Assembly (NCBI GenBank): GCA_024500155.1
Contig: CM044858.1
Span: 5,332,001 to 5,396,000, forward strand
DNA from: Chenopodium formosanum
Taxonomy: Eukaryota > Streptophyta > Magnoliopsida > Caryophyllales > Amaranthaceae
Reading direction: 5' to 3'
Length of the DNA: 64,000 nucleotides
Part shown: piece after piece, positions 23,733 through 35,900 of the stretch
Layout of the letters: each line of letters starts with the position of its first letter
How positions within the stretch are numbered: position 1 is the first letter of the stretch
Notes under the pieces: generated by a model
The model's database searches: none
What the model was told of the DNA's origin: nothing
Seen by the model: the letters and a program-made list of their open reading frames with translations, nothing else
Made by a program: the position numbers and the translations under genes

Positions 23733-24964
23733 GCCATATTTAGCGCAACTACCCCCGATACTAAAGTTTCAAAACAAAAGATATAAATGGTCTGATGGTT
23801 TATCAAAGCTTATTTAACAACACTACGCAAGAGGACAACTGATCTTCTAGATTGGAGGGGGTCATCTTCACTACACAAATTATAATGAAAGAGTGACGTG
23901 GGTGAATGTGGTTCACTCTATAGATGTTACCAACCCAACTTACAGACATCTTACAATGTGCCCTGGCCCCTCATTAATACAACTCCTATTAATTCATGAA
24001 TACTATGTGACCACTGAATACTAGTATACAAATTTGATTATGGAAACACACTAGACCTTGGAATACGTAGTACGAAGTATATATTATACTTTCACTAGAG
24101 CCAAGTTTTATAGGAGTTAAACTCACCTTGTAAATTTGAGGTCACAAGTTCGAATCCCACTAACTACAAAATGCTTAGGAGTAGGGGGATTCCCTTACCT
24201 CTCCCCTCTACTTGTGTAGATATATCATACATTCATACTATATAGAAACATATCATTCATTTCTGGCAATCTCGTGAAACATACTCCGTACTAATAAAGA
24301 CTCTTTAAGACATGTTTTTTTTTTTTTTTTTTTTATGGGATTTAAGACATGAATATTTCTTTGTTTATTCACTGATCAAACTAATCAACTTTGGCAGTTT
24401 CATGATCTAATGTTTATGGTAAGAATGAGTTGATCCTCAAGATCTTGTTCAAAGGTGACCGTTCACTATTGCAGGGATAACTATTTTCTCACAATATATT
24501 ATTAATAAACCACCTCACCTAAAAGTTACGTTTCATTACTATTATACACATGAACATTTGTATATCCCTTTACAGGACTTAATTGGCAATGACATTATCT
24601 AAATTATTCTGATAAACAAATAATGATAGGAATACATGTAGCAAACCAACTCTAATAATCATGGTTCAGACCTCTAAATATTCTTTCATCAGCCAAATGA
24701 TCACTTCATATCTTTAGCAGAATCATAAATTCAAATAATTAAATTTGGAGATCATTATTGCACATACAAGATAAAACTTTTTTTTTTATATAACAAGTTT
24801 GAATGATCAGATGAAAGTGCTATGTAGATTTAAGTATCCAAAACTACAACGTGTGGCAATAAACTCAAGAGAATTTTCAATTTGCTCTGAGTTTATGCTA
24901 GCTTTCGAGTTTATACACACTATGTCACAATACAACTCGATAGCTAACATTAGATGAATGACTA
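23733..24964. other. Intergenic, FLS promoter side to SelK 3' end
   Basis: Contains a SINE-like stretch (24090-24240, listed apart) and a T run at 24315-24334. No gene recognised. Confidence 0.55.
24090..24240 (+). repeat. tRNA-derived SINE-like sequence
   Basis: A-box-like AGGAGTTAAACTCACC and B-box-like GGTCACAAGTTCGAATCCC at roughly pol III spacing, followed by a pyrimidine-rich stretch (CCTTACCTCTCCCCTCTAC). No closed acceptor stem, hence a SINE and not a tRNA gene. A diverged relative is at 42370-42510. Confidence 0.5.
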
Positions 24965-26486
24965 TTAACCGCAGCAGGAACCACATGCAGGAAGTGAGCC
25001 TGAACCATGAAAAATATGGGTTAATACAATTATACAACAATCCAAAGTTCAAAGGAAAAAACGAATGAGGAAAAAGGAGCTTACTATGATCTGCACCATT
25101 AACATCCCTCAATCCACGAACATTGTCTAACCCACGTGGCGGTCCAGGAGGACCACCACCGTAAGGGCCACTTCCACCACCAGGGCCACCGCCATCCCAT
25201 TTTTTGCTGGACCCAGATGATTTCCTATAAGCATCTGATTTCTCCATCTGCAACACAGAGCACATGCATTATGTTACCAAATAACAGCACTACAAATTAT
25301 TTTTTTATTTCTTCAACTGCATAAGTAGAGTAATAAACTAATGCAAGCTAAATGTGATACTCACCGAAAACATAGTTGTAAAGAAAACTACAATGAAGTT
25401 GATGATAGACCAGAAGGAATCAGTGAGCGTCTTCAAGCGCCATAATGATCGCTTTGATTTGACAACACCTGGTTAAGAAAAACTCTGGTGGTGAACAAAG
25501 GTCTGTGTTGCCGAACATTACTACTAGCATAAAACTATAACCAAAACAAACGGATGGAACGAATTCAAGTCACCAGAGCGTATAAAATAAAATAAGAACA
25601 TAGCCCAACAGCTAAAGAAATGATCGAGCAAAACAAGAATTAGTAAACAGGGTTATATAAGTTGATACTAGATAGGATATAAGGAGGCAATTAGAGAATT
25701 TACACCCAGAGGAACACACAAAGTTAAAGAAACACCCCAAGACCCGAATATATTTTGCCTAGTTGGTATGTAATAGAGGGAGTTTGGTTCGAAGATGAAA
25801 ATAAAAACAGAAGTAATTGGAGGAATGGAATGAAAATATGAAATGAAATACATTCCATTAAATTGATAAAGTTAATGGAGTAATTGGTCCATTGATTGTA
25901 ACAAGACCATTCATCATGAATATGAAATTGTTCCTGATTCTGTTTCTAATATCAGTTGGTTATTCTTGTTCCTATATGTTCCTGTGTATGTAGTTGTATC
26001 ATTCCATCTTTGTTTGTTATTATAGCTTATATGTTAATCTCATCAAAAGTATTTTCCAATGCAAGAAGTATCAAATTTCAAAGAACACATATCTTATATC
26101 AAGTAACAAAACATGTTTCCAAAAAAAAAAAAAAAAAAACATGTAATTGTGCTGATTGAATCCTCACCATAGTCGTCTGTAAGAATCAATCAACATCTAT
26201 GTCTAACCTACCAAATCATTAATAACTCAAACCCTAATAAAAATAATAATAAACAACAAATTAAAATCAAAAGACTTAAGACAACGAGTTATGCACAGCT
26301 GATCGGAAAAGAGATACAGTAATTTGTATTGACAAAAGCAGATCGACCACAAATGAATTGGAAAACACAGAAAGGAATTGAAAAACACAAAAACCAATTG
26401 AAAAAAACACAGAAATGAATTGAAAAACAAAGAAATGAAATAGAATGAAAGAGACAGACAAACATACCTCTCTCAACGTAAGCCAT
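24965..26486 (-). CDS. Selenoprotein K-like (SelK_SelG) glycine-rich membrane protein
   Basis: Four exons: 26486-26468, 25468-25365, 25247-25085, 24999-24965; 106 residues. N-terminus MAYVERGVVKSKRSLWRLKT, then one membrane segment (about 23-40, FWSIINFIVVFFTTMF), then a Gly/Pro-rich cytosolic tail (GGGPGGGSGPYGGGPPGPP) ending SSLPACGSCCG. This is the layout of selenoprotein K, a small ER membrane protein involved in ERAD and protein palmitoylation in animals. Land plants lack selenocysteine machinery; here the tail carries cysteines (CGSCC) and ends in an ordinary TAA. Exon 1 encodes only six codons plus one base. The function of the plant protein is not established. The frame running on past exon 3 is intron translation. 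Confidence 0.85.
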
Positions 26487-27468
26487 GGGAGACACTGCTT
26501 CCTGCAAAAGTATACAACCAAATGCGGAGTTTTTTCTTACCGATCACCGCTACCAATTTGTCTACCGACTCAAACCCCCAATTCACTCTTTATATTTTCT
26601 GTGTTTTTTAATTAGGGGCGACGACTTATCCCGACCCTTCAACATACGTAGTATTACATAACTTGCACCTATAGCCAACTGCCACGTACTATTGACTTGT
26701 CACCAATTTAATTTTTTAAAGCCTCACCCTTTGTTTGTTGGCATAAAATACAATATATGTTCAATTCCCCGCAACAATTGGGATAGACACTATACATTGT
26801 TACAGTTAATGCCTCAATTTCTACATATACTGGAACCTAATCATTTAGAACTGATTTTCAATCTGAATTAGCCCAAAGGGTGAATCAGGTGAAACACCCA
26901 AAAAAAAATTACAATATACAAAACGTAATTCAAATTAAGTGGTGAAAATGTCTGCACCTTCACATGCTATGAAGTGGAAAATGGACAGGTATAATTTATA
27001 CCGAGTAGTCAAGGATCTATCCAGAAGCAATAGTTACTCCATAACTACAAGGATGCAGCTAATCATGTCAACAAAGTGACACACCAACTCTACCATATGT
27101 GGTATATCACACAATTCACTAACATCATAACTAAATCAATAACCCACTGTTGCATCACTCATTGTGGATGATTTCAGGTTTGTGGTATACAGCAGGGCAA
27201 TTGATGGTTAACAATACCAGCTTACAGCCTTACACTATAATCACAAGCCATAAAAACTACCAAGTATTTCATAAACCTCACAACTCATAAATCATAACCT
27301 CACAACGTACTTGACAATGTATCTTCGGGAAATGTTAGCTTTCCAAATTAAAAGGCTTACACATTACAGAGTATTCATTCATCCCTCATCATAATTTACA
27401 ACATACTTGAATAAGCTTGCCATATCACTCATAATAATACACTAAAACCTTAAGCTTAGTCATGAAAA
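26487..27468. other. Intergenic, SelK to receptor kinase
   Basis: Holds the SelK promoter and receptor-kinase 3' flank, plus a truncated SINE-like sequence (26750-26885). No gene. Confidence 0.55.
26750..26885 (+). repeat. tRNA-derived SINE-like sequence, copy 2 (truncated)
   Basis: GTTCAATTCCCCGCAACAA matches the B-box area of the copy at 17155-17285 (GTTCGATCCCCACAATAA), and its tail GAATTAGCCCAAAGGGT is nearly identical. The A-box end is missing or degraded. Confidence 0.5.
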
Positions 27469-30099
27469 CTAACGTGGACCTGAAACCTGTTGAGATGAAG
27501 AATACGAAAGATTATTATGTTCTGTACCACCTGCACTCAAAACTGAGGCATTAACTTCACTATATGTATCACTTATCTGTCCACCCATTCCTACAACAGA
27601 AGGTTCACAAAAGCGACGACCATAAAACCGCAGAAAATTTAAAGATTCTAATCTTGGATGCCCAAATTCAATCCTTCCTTCAAGCATCCCAACAATAGTC
27701 ACCATGCTTGGTCTCAGCTCTGGCTCCTCATGAACACAGCACAAAGCAATGCAAACTAACTTCTGCAACTCTTCGTTTGTCACACGACCCTCTAGCCTCG
27801 GGTCAGCAAGCTCCAAATACCTACCCCGTTCATGCATCTCTAGAGCAAGCATAGGAAAATAGACAAGTCCGGAATTGGATGATAGTGATGAGCAAATACC
27901 AGAGCTATTATCATCATCTAGGCTATGACTCTGTTGCATTGGCTGTGGTGAGCAGTTTTTCCTTCCACTCACAAGTTCTAGCAGTACCATCCCATAACTG
28001 TAAACATCAGTTTTCTCTGAGATGGCAGAGCTAGTAAGCCACTCTGGTGCAAGATATCCCCGAGTGCCTCTCAATGTTGTAAAATGACTGGACTGTTCAG
28101 GATTTAAAAGCTTTGACAGCCCAAAATCAGAGATTTTTGGTTGAAAATGGTAGTGCAAAAGGATATTTTCTGGCTTCACATCACAATGAATTATTTTATG
28201 TTCACAACCGCTGTGCAAATAAGCAAGAGCGCGTGCTGTCCCAAGAGCAATATTGAATCTCTCCTGCCATTCCAGAACAGGACCGTTGCCAAATAGACTC
28301 CGGTCCAAGGATCCATGGTTCATGTACTCATAAACCAATAAACGCTGACTCCCTTGAGCACAAAAGCCTTTCAGCTTTACCAAATTCACATGGTGAACAT
28401 TTCCAATGACTGCTATCTCTGTGCAGAACTCCCTCTTCCCTTGAACACCCAGGTCATTTAGTTTCTTCACAGCCACAACCGTTTTATCCAGTAAGATTCC
28501 TTTGTATACAGCACCGAAACCCCCAGAACCAATCTGGGTACTGAAATCATCAGTTGCGGCCCTCAATTCGTCATAATCATACCTCACGGGCAGCCCAGGT
28601 ATTGAGAAGGCCTCTAATTCTTCTGGAGAAAGTGAACTTAGATGGCATGATTTTTCAAGTCCAACTTTGGACTTTTTCCATTTTCTCCACCGTTGAAGGC
28701 CTAATCCGGCAGCCACAAGGAGCGCAATAGAAGGAAAGATAATCAAAATAACCAATGTAACTACTTGTCTTCGATCACTAGAATCATCAACATTTTCATC
28801 TGTTACATTAACTGAATCTAAGGTTTTAATGTAACCTAATAAATCACTTTCACCAGCCACATTTGACATAAATGACCCCAAGTGGTCACGAATCAAGAAA
28901 CAAAAACCCGATGAGTTCCTGTGGAAAAATCCCAAACATGAACAGTCCCTAGAGCAGAGATCCTGACACTTGGATGAGTTAACTCCATATGTGATGTGAT
29001 TTAAAAATTTGACAGCAAAATAGTACTTACCAACCCCCAAATCTAGGTATAAGATGTTCTGAGAATTATCTGAGCTTTGATTATGAGAAGAATTACAAGC
29101 AAGTGGTAGAGATAATTTTGTGTCACTTGGAATACAGCCACTTGCTTGATGCTCAGGATAAAAACTAGATGGACATGAGCAAACAGGGCCATTTGAAGCC
29201 CCATCAATACTGCACAACTTAATCCCGCCACATATATAAGGGATTTCACAACTGTTGCGAGGCCATACAAAATCTTCGTTCCAATCTTTACCTGAATAGC
29301 TACGGATTATGAATTGGCCATTTGGATCCACCTTCACAATCCGAAATTCAGAGGGTAACAAGTTAACTTGGAGTACAATAATTGTTCCATTATGAGCAAA
29401 AAGATAAAGACCCTTTGCGTCCACCAACATATATTCTGCCGCATAATTTGAGTTTCGATGAGCATTAGGATCCATAGACAGCTTCCAATAAGTTGATCCA
29501 CCCCATTGCAGTATAGTGTCTGAGGTGGTAACTGAAAGACTATAATTGCCACTGGAGAGATTATCGTCTGACTTTGACAGGGAGCTGACTAATAAAGTCC
29601 CGACTGGTAAGGACTGGCCCATCACCATTGTATCAGTCGGAAAATGGAAACTCTCCCAAAGAGAAGCGTTATTGTGATCAAGCAACACAAGATTACCAAT
29701 TTCAGTAAGAATCAGGGCAAAGACAGATGAACTCAACTGTGGGGTTGACCATTTTCTTTTACCACTATCGTCAGAGACTGATAAGCCATCAGAAGAAAGC
29801 AGCATCTTACCATATCTTGAAATGGGAGCATCACGATTAGCAGACCAAACAATGGTGTGAGATGCAACATGTATGATACATAAGTAGAAGTTGGTTTGTT
29901 GATTGCCTGGATTGTAAAGAGCTGCCTTGAAAGTTCTGCTGTGTGAATATAGAAAGGCACCAGAATCCTCAACAAAGTGGAGGTACGAAAAGGAAAAGTT
30001 AGGGGTGATGAGGTAGGAGCCAAAAATGGCAGGGATCAATGAAAAGAAAATGAAGATGGTAGAGATAATTGAAAATAAACCCATAGAATAGGAGTTCAT
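27469..30099 (-). CDS. G-type lectin S-receptor-like Ser/Thr kinase (At5g35370-like)
   Basis: Intronless, 876 residues. Signal peptide/hydrophobic start, bulb-lectin domain (about 40-170), PAN/apple-like Cys-rich region (about 340-425), membrane segment (about 443-466), kinase domain (about 515-815). Kinase landmarks: IGSGGFGAVYKG loop, VAVKKL lysine, IIHCDVKPEN catalytic loop, DFGLSK, GTRGYLAPEW. The residue before the catalytic Asp is Cys, so this is a non-RD kinase, as in other SD-type receptors often linked to pathogen sensing. A Ser/Asp-rich insertion (HSLDDDNSSGICSSLSSNSG) sits in the C-lobe. Start: the first ATG is at 30099; a frame opening six bases earlier begins with TTG. Overall closest to the At5g35370 type in my judgement; ligand unknown. 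Confidence 0.92.
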   Translation of the reverse strand: MNSYSMGLFSIISTIFIFFSLIPAIFGSYLITPNFSFSYLHFVEDSGAFLYSHSRTFKAALYNPGNQQTNFYLCIIHVASHTIVWSANRDAPISRYGKMLLSSDGLSVSDDSGKRKWSTPQLSSSVFALILTEIGNLVLLDHNNASLWESFHFPTDTMVMGQSLPVGTLLVSSLSKSDDNLSSGNYSLSVTTSDTILQWGGSTYWKLSMDPNAHRNSNYAAEYMLVDAKGLYLFAHNGTIIVLQVNLLPSEFRIVKVDPNGQFIIRSYSGKDWNEDFVWPRNSCEIPYICGGIKLCSIDGASNGPVCSCPSSFYPEHQASGCIPSDTKLSLPLACNSSHNQSSDNSQNILYLDLGVGKYYFAVKFLNHITYGVNSSKCQDLCSRDCSCLGFFHRNSSGFCFLIRDHLGSFMSNVAGESDLLGYIKTLDSVNVTDENVDDSSDRRQVVTLVILIIFPSIALLVAAGLGLQRWRKWKKSKVGLEKSCHLSSLSPEELEAFSIPGLPVRYDYDELRAATDDFSTQIGSGGFGAVYKGILLDKTVVAVKKLNDLGVQGKREFCTEIAVIGNVHHVNLVKLKGFCAQGSQRLLVYEYMNHGSLDRSLFGNGPVLEWQERFNIALGTARALAYLHSGCEHKIIHCDVKPENILLHYHFQPKISDFGLSKLLNPEQSSHFTTLRGTRGYLAPEWLTSSAISEKTDVYSYGMVLLELVSGRKNCSPQPMQQSHSLDDDNSSGICSSLSSNSGLVYFPMLALEMHERGRYLELADPRLEGRVTNEELQKLVCIALCCVHEEPELRPSMVTIVGMLEGRIEFGHPRLESLNFLRFYGRRFCEPSVVGMGGQISDTYSEVNASVLSAGGTEHNNLSYSSSQQVSGPR

Positions 30100-32263
30100 A
30101 AACAACCCAGAAATGAATTCAACAATACAAGAAAAGAATAGTTGTCAATGATGGAATTAGTCTACCCACAAATCCATCCATCAGCTAATCTATGTTCAAT
30201 TCTCTCTCAAATTCTACGTTCAGCCAAGTCAATCAATCCTTTGTGAAAGAAATGGGGCTGTATAAATTTGAAGCTAAGATCATATCAAATTGGGAGATAT
30301 TACTACTTAATTAATTAATGCTCCATAAAATAGATATGGAACTAGAGTTAGATAAGCGTTGGCGTGTTCATTATTATATTCTAATGATGTAATCATGCGC
30401 TGAGTAAAACATATTACCACCAGAGTATATATTACCAACTAAACTACCTACCTTACATGTTCATAGCAAGAACTTTCGGAAAACATGGTAATCGAATCTC
30501 TCAAAAACAACAAGACCCTTGTTCTATAATTCAGTCAGAAGCAATAAGAATGTATAAATCCTTAGATTCCTTACATAATACTTCGTTATACAATAACTGG
30601 CTCTGTAGTAGGAGCACAATAGTTGACAAAGATAACAAATTTGGATTCTGCATTTTGTATTTCCTAATACTACTACCCTTGAATGTATAACTTTAATTTT
30701 AGCCTCTTAGAAAATAGTAACTTTGAATGATATGATTCTACTACAAGCTAAGGTCAAGTAGTAGCTCCCTGTCCTAAGTCCTAACAACAATCACAATTCA
30801 CAATTATTGTATGCACTAAATAATAAACAATCACAGACTCACAGTTATTTAGTCCAATATATTAAATAATGCAGCAATAATTACAGTATAAAGAATAAAG
30901 AAACAAATTGAGAACAATTTACAAACACATGGTGTGCAATAATATAATGAAGTCAAATAGATTTACCTGGTGGGGCAACTGAGCTCTCAAACGCCGAAAT
31001 CTTTGAAATTATCGACATTAACACTCCCTCGTTATTTCCTATGATTTCCAGAAATGTCAACTTTACTATTCGCCATTAACAGGTTTAGCATAGAAGAGAA
31101 ACTGAAAGTATTTCCGAGTAATATTGGAAAAATGAGGAAGAGATACAGTTAGTGGGTTTCTTGATGTGATTGTTTGGGGTTAGTGAGTTTGGGATGAACA
31201 ATTTAGAATTTGTTCACATTTACTGTAACCATAAAATTAGAGCTGTCAATTCGGGTAAACGGGTCGGGTTTGGGTTGGGCCAACTTAAGTCAGGTCAATT
31301 CGGATTAATACCATAACCTATGGGGGTCGGGTTTGGGTTGGGTCATGCTTGACTCGGGTCACGTCGGGTAAAATTCATAAACATCGTATAAAATATACAA
31401 GTTTTTTTTTTTCTTATGTATAATTCATAAACATCGAATAAAGACTCAAAGTTAAATAGTGTCGAAACTCTCAATGAAGCACTTAAAAAAACTAGAGGGA
31501 GTACTCCGCACTTAAATAAAACCCTCCAGCATCATCTTTATTCACGTGTCCTTAAATTTCCCTCAAAATTTTTTATGGCATCATTTATTTCAACATTCCA
31601 ACTCTCCCTAAAAATAAAAATTTGTGTTAAATTCAAACTAGTAACTTATCTCAACATAAAGGTATTGAAAAAACTCATTACACAAAAAATCTCAAATATC
31701 CTTGATACATATAATTATAACTAAAATATAAATAAGAACCAAATTTTAACAAAATTCAAATTCAAAGTTTTGAAAGATAAAAGTGTGAAAATCAATCACC
31801 AAAAAACGCATTAATGATTTTTCTCTTTTCAAAAACACACTTTTATGAGAATAATTTTTTATTTTAAATTGTGAATTTTAGTTGATATTTAAAACACCTT
31901 ATCCTATTGATTATTACTTACTCTACTGGTTTCAAGGCCTCATGCTTATGATTGATGGTGTTCCTTCAATCTTTAAAAGATGACCCCTTTTTTTTGGCCA
32001 AACTTTGAAAACTATAATGCGTTATTAATTACATAGATTGTGGCTTTAGTGCGTTATTTTGAGATGAATTTCAAACTTTATTCAATTTTAGTAAGTCTAA
32101 TAAAATGCTTATAGGTTGCTCTACATATATCATTATCATTTTAAAAACATAATTTTTTTTTTTGGGGTGATTTATGACATATTACTGCTATAGAAACCGT
32201 TAAAGTTAAAAGAAACAATAATAAAAATGAAGTAATTTAAGGACTTATGGAGTATGTATAAGT
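30100..32263. other. Intergenic, receptor kinase to DIS3L2/SOV
   Basis: Promoter side of both divergent genes. 30968-31150 on the minus strand resembles a leader exon with a donor (CACCAG|GTAAAT); see findings. 31238-31400 holds a CGGGT-rich stretch starting TAGAGCTGTCAA, like hAT-type MITE ends, but without a matching second end. No other gene seen. Confidence 0.5.
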
Positions 32264-32464
32264 TAGAGGTGATCAACTATGATCCTTGAAAATAAGGTGG
32301 GTTTGAGCAAGCCAAAAAACGTATTGTGAGGTAAACACATGAACCCGACTCAAAAAGAGCTTGAAAAGTTCAATTTAGCCCGACAAATCCACCACTTTTT
32401 GGTAATATTGGGCATGACATTTGATGTTGAAGCCTGACCCGGTCCAATTTTTTGATAACCTCTA
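32264..32464. mobile_element. hAT-like MITE upstream of SOV
   Basis: 201 bp with imperfect terminal inverted repeats TAGAGGTGATCAA / TTGATAACCTCTA, flanked by 8-base direct repeats matching at 7 of 8 positions (GTATAAGT at 32256-32263, ATATAAGT at 32465-32472). An 8-bp duplication is the hAT hallmark. No coding capacity. Confidence 0.7.
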
Positions 32465-32977
32465 ATATAAGTCACTAAATCTATAAGACCAAAAAAAAAA
32501 AAGATAGAAAAGTGAGGAGGAAGACAAGGGAAGTTGGAGTCGGCGCCCAAGCGCCTAATGTCTCCGCCGACCAATCAAAGCGTCGCTATCAATAGGCACC
32601 TCTTCTTTTCCCTTCTCCCCTCGTAAAACAAACAATCCCCCTCGTCCTCTCTTCTTCTCTCTCCTCCCTCCGTCTAACATATCTATTTCTCATTTTCTCT
32701 GCTATCCGATTCAACCCCTTTTTTTTTATTTAATTTAATTTATTTAGCTTTTAGTACAATCCATAACAAATACTTTCTTCATTCTCTACCTTTCTTATAT
32801 TCTTTTCTTCATCGTTTCCTTGGCTTCTTCCGTCAATTTTTTTGTTCTTCGGGAGATGCCCTAATTATTTTCCTATAAATTCTTTTCTTCTAAATTTTAT
32901 TTCTGTCTTTAAGAATTAAGATATCCTTTTTAATCCAACTTACATTAATTACAACTTCAATCAAATTTCTGTAAGTT

Positions 32978-35900
32978 ATGGTTGTGATGGTTGTGGAACA
33001 ATTACCAGATTTACAGCAGCAACACCAGCAATCTGGTTGTAACAGCAGGTCTGAGGATCTCGTCGACAAGAAGAAAAAGCGTCGATCTAATCGTCGTTCT
33101 AAGCAAAATCCTGGTATTTTTTGTTTCTTCTGATTTTTATTTTCAAATACTTTACTATTGACTTTTATTTTTTATATATTAGATTGCTTTTTTAAGAAAT
33201 CCTGTAAAAAGCTGCAAACTTTGATTTGGATAGAATAGAAAAGGTATGAAAATTTAGGTGTGCGAATGATTGTTAACACTGAAACTTTGATGACCTCATC
33301 TGGGACTGTGAATGTTGATAATTGTTACTCCAATATTTATCACAATTGGCTTAATTCAATCCTCTATCTGTAACTAAGCTTTAGATAAAGGGAGGATTGC
33401 GTATTTATTTAAACAAGAAGTATGGATTATTGATTGATTATTCATACTCGTGGTTTTGATTTTGTAGGGTCTGGTTGTAGTGAAGTTGCTGGACATGCTT
33501 CTAATGGCTTCCATAATGATACCTTGTCAACAGCTAGTTCCTCGTCTAACCAACTTCCACTTAATAATTCCTCCGATTCCGCTTTTAATAATTCCTCCTC
33601 AGCAATGCATTTACATCAACCCGTACAAAATCTCAACTCTGGTGTACAAGTTAATTCAAGGTCTTTTCCTACTCAACATACGTATCACAATTCGGCTAGA
33701 TTGCGTGATGATGCTGGTTTTATACCTCCTAACTTAGTTAATGGTTGTAACAAGCAATCCCACTTTGATCCACACATGTCACTGGATCTTGTAACGGAGG
33801 CATTGCAGGTTTGTCCACACTTGTCCGAAACATTATCTTTTGTATTTTGCTATATTATGCTGGCAGTGGTATATCCTCTTATTGTGCCCTCCTTTTTCTT
33901 CTTTACTTGTCATGTTATTCTAGAGAGGCGAGGTCTTCCAAGCAGTACTACGTGTCAATGCACATAACAGACTCGAGGTTGGTTTTTAATTCAATTTACT
34001 AAGTTTTTGGTCACCATTTCCTGACTCAATAATTACTTTATCAACTCTTTTTCTGTTGATAGGCTTATTGCACAATTGAAGGTGTCCCAACAGATATTTT
34101 AATCAGTGGCATCCCTAGGCAAAATAGAGCTGTAAGTCTATTGCTTAAATGCTACTTCTTGCTCTTTTTTCATGGCTCATGCTGATGTACATGTTTAATA
34201 TTGCTGCTTTCACTTTTTCTTATTGGAATCAGGACTAATTAGCTTATAGACTTTGATACTTGTTGTATTTGTGGTTGTGGATATCTAATTGGCCTTGTAT
34301 GGCGGGGATTTGCTTTCTTTGGGCATTTATTTCCCTAGGAGTTATCTATGTTCCTTAATTCAATATTGCTTATGATTTTAAGGGGTTAGATTAGTGCATG
34401 TTTGATTTAATTTTATCAAAGGAGATGGAATAGAAGCATATAAGAAGGGGAAGGGTAACAATTACAATTATTAGCCCTTTGGTATGAATCGTATAGTTAA
34501 GTTAAGGATTCCTGTGTATCAAATTGAGGATCAGGGAAAGTAATTTTTTAACCATAGGGTTGGAAAGGGCGACATATAGGTGATTATGGTTACCTTTAGA
34601 AATTGGGTGTGTTACTCATCCCTCATACCAAACAATAGGCAATCAAAACAGTTTTTTGATTCCGTTTCCAACTATTACCCAACATGCTCTTAGAAACTAC
34701 CTTTATTCAGTTTCAAGAGGCATTATCACCACCCTTCTCATTGTAGGTTGGGTTTTTTTAAAGAGGCATTGTGGTCATGATGTGGCTGTACCGCTGTAGG
34801 CTTGTACAGTTTTCCTGCATACCACCTTTATATTTTATCATCAAATTGTTTGTGTTCATGACCTGGATCTGGTTGGTGGATGTCGATCAGTAGCTGAGGA
34901 TAATGAAGAGGTGTGTGTGTGTGGTATCAAATGAAGGGATTTATGTGAAATTTGCATAAGTTTTGGGGTACACCTTAAACTTCCTTTATAATGATAATTT
35001 ATATAAACCGTATACCCATCTTTTGAACACAATACCTCTAAAGGGTATTTTTGAGATTGTATATTTGTAGTCTTGTTATAGATTTCATGGATATGCATCC
35101 GTGTTGGTGGTTCTTGAAGGTTTTTGTTGCATTTTTTCTTTCCATTCTTGTTTCATTTTAGTATCATATTGTAATTTGTGCCACCTGCATAGGTGCAAAA
35201 CCTATATAGCCTGCGGCTCCTTGGTGAGTAGCAGCTTTCTAGTCCTGAACTCCTGATGCTAATCACATCGTTCTGACGGATGAGTGTTATGCAGGTAGAA
35301 GGAGATGTTGTTGCAGTTAAGGTTGATTCTCCTCAAATGTGGAGTAAGATGAAAGGATCATCTGGTTCTGGGAGCAATTTGTCTCAGGTAGACAATCGTG
35401 ATCCTTCTGTTTATGCTGAGATCAATCAGGACAGCTCCAAGGGAAAAACTTCACTTGATCTACAATCTGGTCTTCAGCCTGTGACAAATTGTTCACCTGT
35501 TGAGGAAAATGGATGTGGGTTGAACTATATTAACGGGGATAGTTGTCATGGCTCTGGCTTAGATTCTTCACGTGAATTTTGTCCTCGTGGAGAGAATGAG
35601 GTTCTGAATTCAGTTGAGAAATTGTATCAAGCTGTTGTTTCCTCCCCATCTAAAAGACCAACTGGTAGGGTTGTGGCAATTATTGAACCCTCTTTTCGCA
35701 GAGATGTTGTGGTGGGTGTTCTGAAAGCTAATTGGTTGCATTCCAAGGAAGGTTACCAAAAAGAGTACTACAATAAGAACACAAATTTGGTGCCTCCCAA
35801 TTGCAATTACATCCAATTAATACCAACTGACCCAAAGTTGCCTAAAATGATTGTCCCTGTGGGAGCTTTGCCACCAAATATTAAGAAAAGGTTGGATGCT

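Noticed and set aside
24090..24240. tRNA gene (perfect-looking B box)
   Set aside because: No matching acceptor stem or anticodon arm; fits a SINE better. The same reasoning applies to 7088-7142, 17155-17285 and 42370-42510.
30100..30105. Receptor-kinase start two codons upstream
   Set aside because: The upstream codon is TTG, not ATG; the first ATG is at 30099.
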